NCBI GenBank assembly: GCA_900540495.1
Contig: UQGA01000012.1
Span: 1 to 60,206, forward strand
DNA: 60,206 bases
Direction: 5' to 3'
DNA from: an uncultured Eubacteriales bacterium
GTDB taxonomy: Bacteria; Bacillota; Clostridia; Christensenellales; CAG-138
Under the pieces are notes generated by a model. The model was not told the DNA's origin. It made no database searches and saw nothing but the letters and a program-made list of their open reading frames with translations. Made by a program: the position numbers and the translations under genes. Of the stretch, positions 58,852 to 60,206 are shown one piece after another. Numbering within the stretch: position 1 is the first letter of the stretch; each line of letters starts with the position of its first letter.

Positions 58852-59766
58852 TTAGTCCAGATCCCCGTTGAAATAATCGCTGTCGAGCTGTTTAATCCGA
58901 TAGACCGCCCGGGTGGACAGATCGTATGCGATCATCAGCTTTGCAAGCAAATCCCCGTCCACCAGGACGATCTTGGTTGTGTGCTGCTTCTCGGCATAGG
59001 CGACGGCTTCCCTGGTGAACTGCGCCGTGGTGATGAAGAGCCCCTTGCCGGCGCCCTGCCCGGCCAGCGCCCCTACGAACTTCTGTATTTCCGGCCTTCC
59101 GATCGACGTTGTTCGATCCCGGCGCTTGGCCTGAATATAGATCAGGCTGAATCCCAGCTTGTCCTCCCGAATAATGCCGTCGATCCCCTCGTCCCCGGAC
59201 TGGCCCACAACCATCCCGGCGTCTTCTACGGAACCGCCGTACCCCATGCTGCGCAGCAGCCGGACAACGAGCCGCTCAAAAAAGGCGGGGGGCTGCTTGG
59301 CGATTTCCGAAAGAAGCTCGTCGGCCAGCGCGTGGTTGATCTGGCGGAAAGCACGGTCAAAGATATCCTGCGGCGACTGCCCGTCCGCGTTTGCCGGCGG
59401 GAGCGCCTTTGACGGCGCGGAATCGGCGCGTATGAACTGTCGAAAGGAATCAAATTGCTCCAGGAAAGCATTGTCAATGCTTGGCGGATTGGATTCGAGA
59501 ACCCGCTTCCCCAGCTCCGTGAGCTGCAAAATCCCGCGCCTGGGGCTTGTCAACAGTCCGGCTTTTTTTAGATAGGTACGGGTCCAGCCGACGCGATTGT
59601 CAAAGACGGCCTGCCGACCGCTGGGAAGCAGCTCCTGCCGCTCCGCCTCGCTGACGGAAAGCCGAACGGCTATGGCGTCCCGGACTTCCCGGCTTCCGTG
59701 CGGCTGCATATCCGCCAGACAATCTAGGAGTACGCGATACATTTCATCATACTTTGGAATGGCCAT
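58852..59766 (-). CDS. mrr: Mrr-like restriction endonuclease
   Basis: A 304-residue Mrr-type protein. The N-terminal winged-helix domain (residues 1-95) is seen as PKYDEMYRVLLDCLADMQPHGSREVRDAIA and WTRTYLKKAGLLTSPRRGILQLTELG; the C-terminal PD-(D/E)xK nuclease (about 158-300) has FFERLVVRLLRSMGYGG, catalytic GIDGII (Asp196) and IQAKR (Gln212-Ala-Lys214). Mrr enzymes cut DNA carrying methylated adenine or cytosine, so this is a solitary type IV defence gene. ATG 59766 is chosen for family length; the open frame beyond it is A+T-rich and not conserved. Confidence 0.93.
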   Translation of the reverse strand: MAIPKYDEMYRVLLDCLADMQPHGSREVRDAIAVRLSVSEAERQELLPSGRQAVFDNRVGWTRTYLKKAGLLTSPRRGILQLTELGKRVLESNPPSIDNAFLEQFDSFRQFIRADSAPSKALPPANADGQSPQDIFDRAFRQINHALADELLSEIAKQPPAFFERLVVRLLRSMGYGGSVEDAGMVVGQSGDEGIDGIIREDKLGFSLIYIQAKRRDRTTSIGRPEIQKFVGALAGQGAGKGLFITTAQFTREAVAYAEKQHTTKIVLVDGDLLAKLMIAYDLSTRAVYRIKQLDSDYFNGDLD

Positions 59767-60098
59767 CGATTCAACCTGCTTTCCATAAACTGTTGTTAAT
59801 CGTTTCGATTTGGGCGCTTGGGCCCGCCGACCCGGACTGCAAACAAGGATACAACAGGCCGCATCGGCGCCCAGATACTTTGGACGAATAATGAGACGAC
59901 GGGGTTCAGATTGCACCGTTTTTTCATTTTCTATTTTACATTTTTTGGTTTTCTTGTCCAGTTTATATTTGAAAACGGATAACCTGCGAGTCTGCATAAA
60001 TACAGGATTTCTAACAAAAACACCATTGTTGCCAAAACCTTAGGGGATCAGATAGCTGGGATTTACAAATCAGCAATAATAAATCGGAGCACCCCAAA
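59767..60098. other. A+T-rich region upstream of mrr
   Basis: About 330 bp whose A+T content rises well above that of the rest of the window (for example T-rich 59920-59970). It contains a candidate mrr promoter. Apart from that and the start of a possible partial gene at its right edge, nothing is recognised. Confidence 0.5.
59933..59960 (-). promoter_or_regulatory. Candidate mrr promoter
   Basis: On the minus strand TGGACA (59955-59960) and TAAAAT (59933-59938) are 16 bp apart. It would give a leader of about 160 nt before the mrr ATG. Confidence 0.4.
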
Positions 60099-60126
60099 TG
60101 ACACTCCGCATGGTCCGAGTGTCATT
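60097..60126. repeat. Perfect 10-bp inverted repeat
   Basis: AATGACACTC and GAGTGTCATT flank a 10-bp centre. No T tract follows on either strand, so it is not an obvious terminator. It overlaps the start of a possible partial gene. Confidence 0.6.
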
Positions 60127-60206
60127 AAAGGATCTGTGGAAATCCAGTAATATCAATAGTTTGCAAGCAGCAAGCAAGGCTTTCATCCCAAAAAGAAACG
60201 TGGACC
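60099..60206 (+). CDS. Possible partial hypothetical protein, cut by window end
   Basis: An ATG at 60099 with GGAG nine bases upstream opens a frame of 36 codons that continues past the window end; residues 10-29 read SLKDLWKSSNINSLQAASKA. It looks protein-like but is too short to assign. Codon use is much less G+C-rich than the main gene set, matching the A+T-rich DNA around it. The first ten codons lie in the inverted repeat, which argues for caution. Confidence 0.3.

Overview
The window looks like a 60 kb piece of chromosome from a G+C-rich (about 60-65% by eye) endospore-forming member of the Firmicutes/Clostridia. The evidence is the gene order ftsK/spoIIIE-rimO-pgsA-cinA-recA, the pair dnaX-ybaB-recR, tilS-hpt-ftsH, a yunB sporulation gene, a Firmicutes-type LexA box (CGAAC-N4-GTTCG) at recA, and strong SD sequences with sigmaA-type promoters. 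No rRNA, tRNA, IS element, phage gene or CRISPR array was recognised. Most of it is housekeeping sequence with tightly packed, often 4-nt-overlapping genes. Accessory or compositionally different stretches lie near 675-1110, 48967-49610 and 59767-60206.

Layout, 1-17 kb: a GNAT acetyltransferase, an aldose 1-epimerase-like protein, a minus-strand operon dnaX-ybaB-recR-DUF3842, a PTS_EIIC-type membrane protein, a pentapeptide-repeat protein, a minus-strand operon of three consecutive M42 aminopeptidases followed by an RluA-type pseudouridine synthase, a histidine phosphatase, a DUF4358 lipoprotein with an MBOAT/DHHW surface O-acylation pair, and cysK-yedF-DUF3343 (sulfur/selenium handling).

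17-32 kb: leuS, a YugP-like zinc peptidase and an unrecognised protein on minus; asnS; then a probable plus-strand operon of fumarase alpha/beta, purA, purB and xdhC, in which the fumarate released by PurB can be hydrated to malate. A GT4 glycosyltransferase and recA follow on minus. 31-45 kb: cinA, pgsA, rimO and ftsK/spoIIIE on minus; a 2-hydroxyacid dehydrogenase and a SIMPL lipoprotein on plus; radC on minus; and tilS-hpt-ftsH-PHP phosphoesterase-yunB on plus.

45-60 kb: prs; psuG on minus and a ROK sugar kinase on plus, divergent; a 750-bp non-coding stretch with a tandem repeat; a PadR-HAAS-membrane-SDR-SDR cluster behind a near-consensus promoter with an operator-like palindrome; a minus-strand glycerol operon (glpK, a GlpA-like dehydrogenase with a C-terminal Fe-S domain, a second flavoprotein and DUF1667); a Nudix hydrolase; a variant metallo-beta-lactamase-fold protein; and an Mrr-type restriction endonuclease beside A+T-richer DNA at the window end.

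The observations most worth pursuing are the glycerol-3-phosphate oxidation complex with DUF1667, the triple M42 operon with its symmetric divergent control region, the split HAAS-membrane gene, G-quadruplex-capable DNA between asnS and the unknown gene, the 70/89-bp tandem repeat, and the recA SOS promoter written inside the last codons of cinA.
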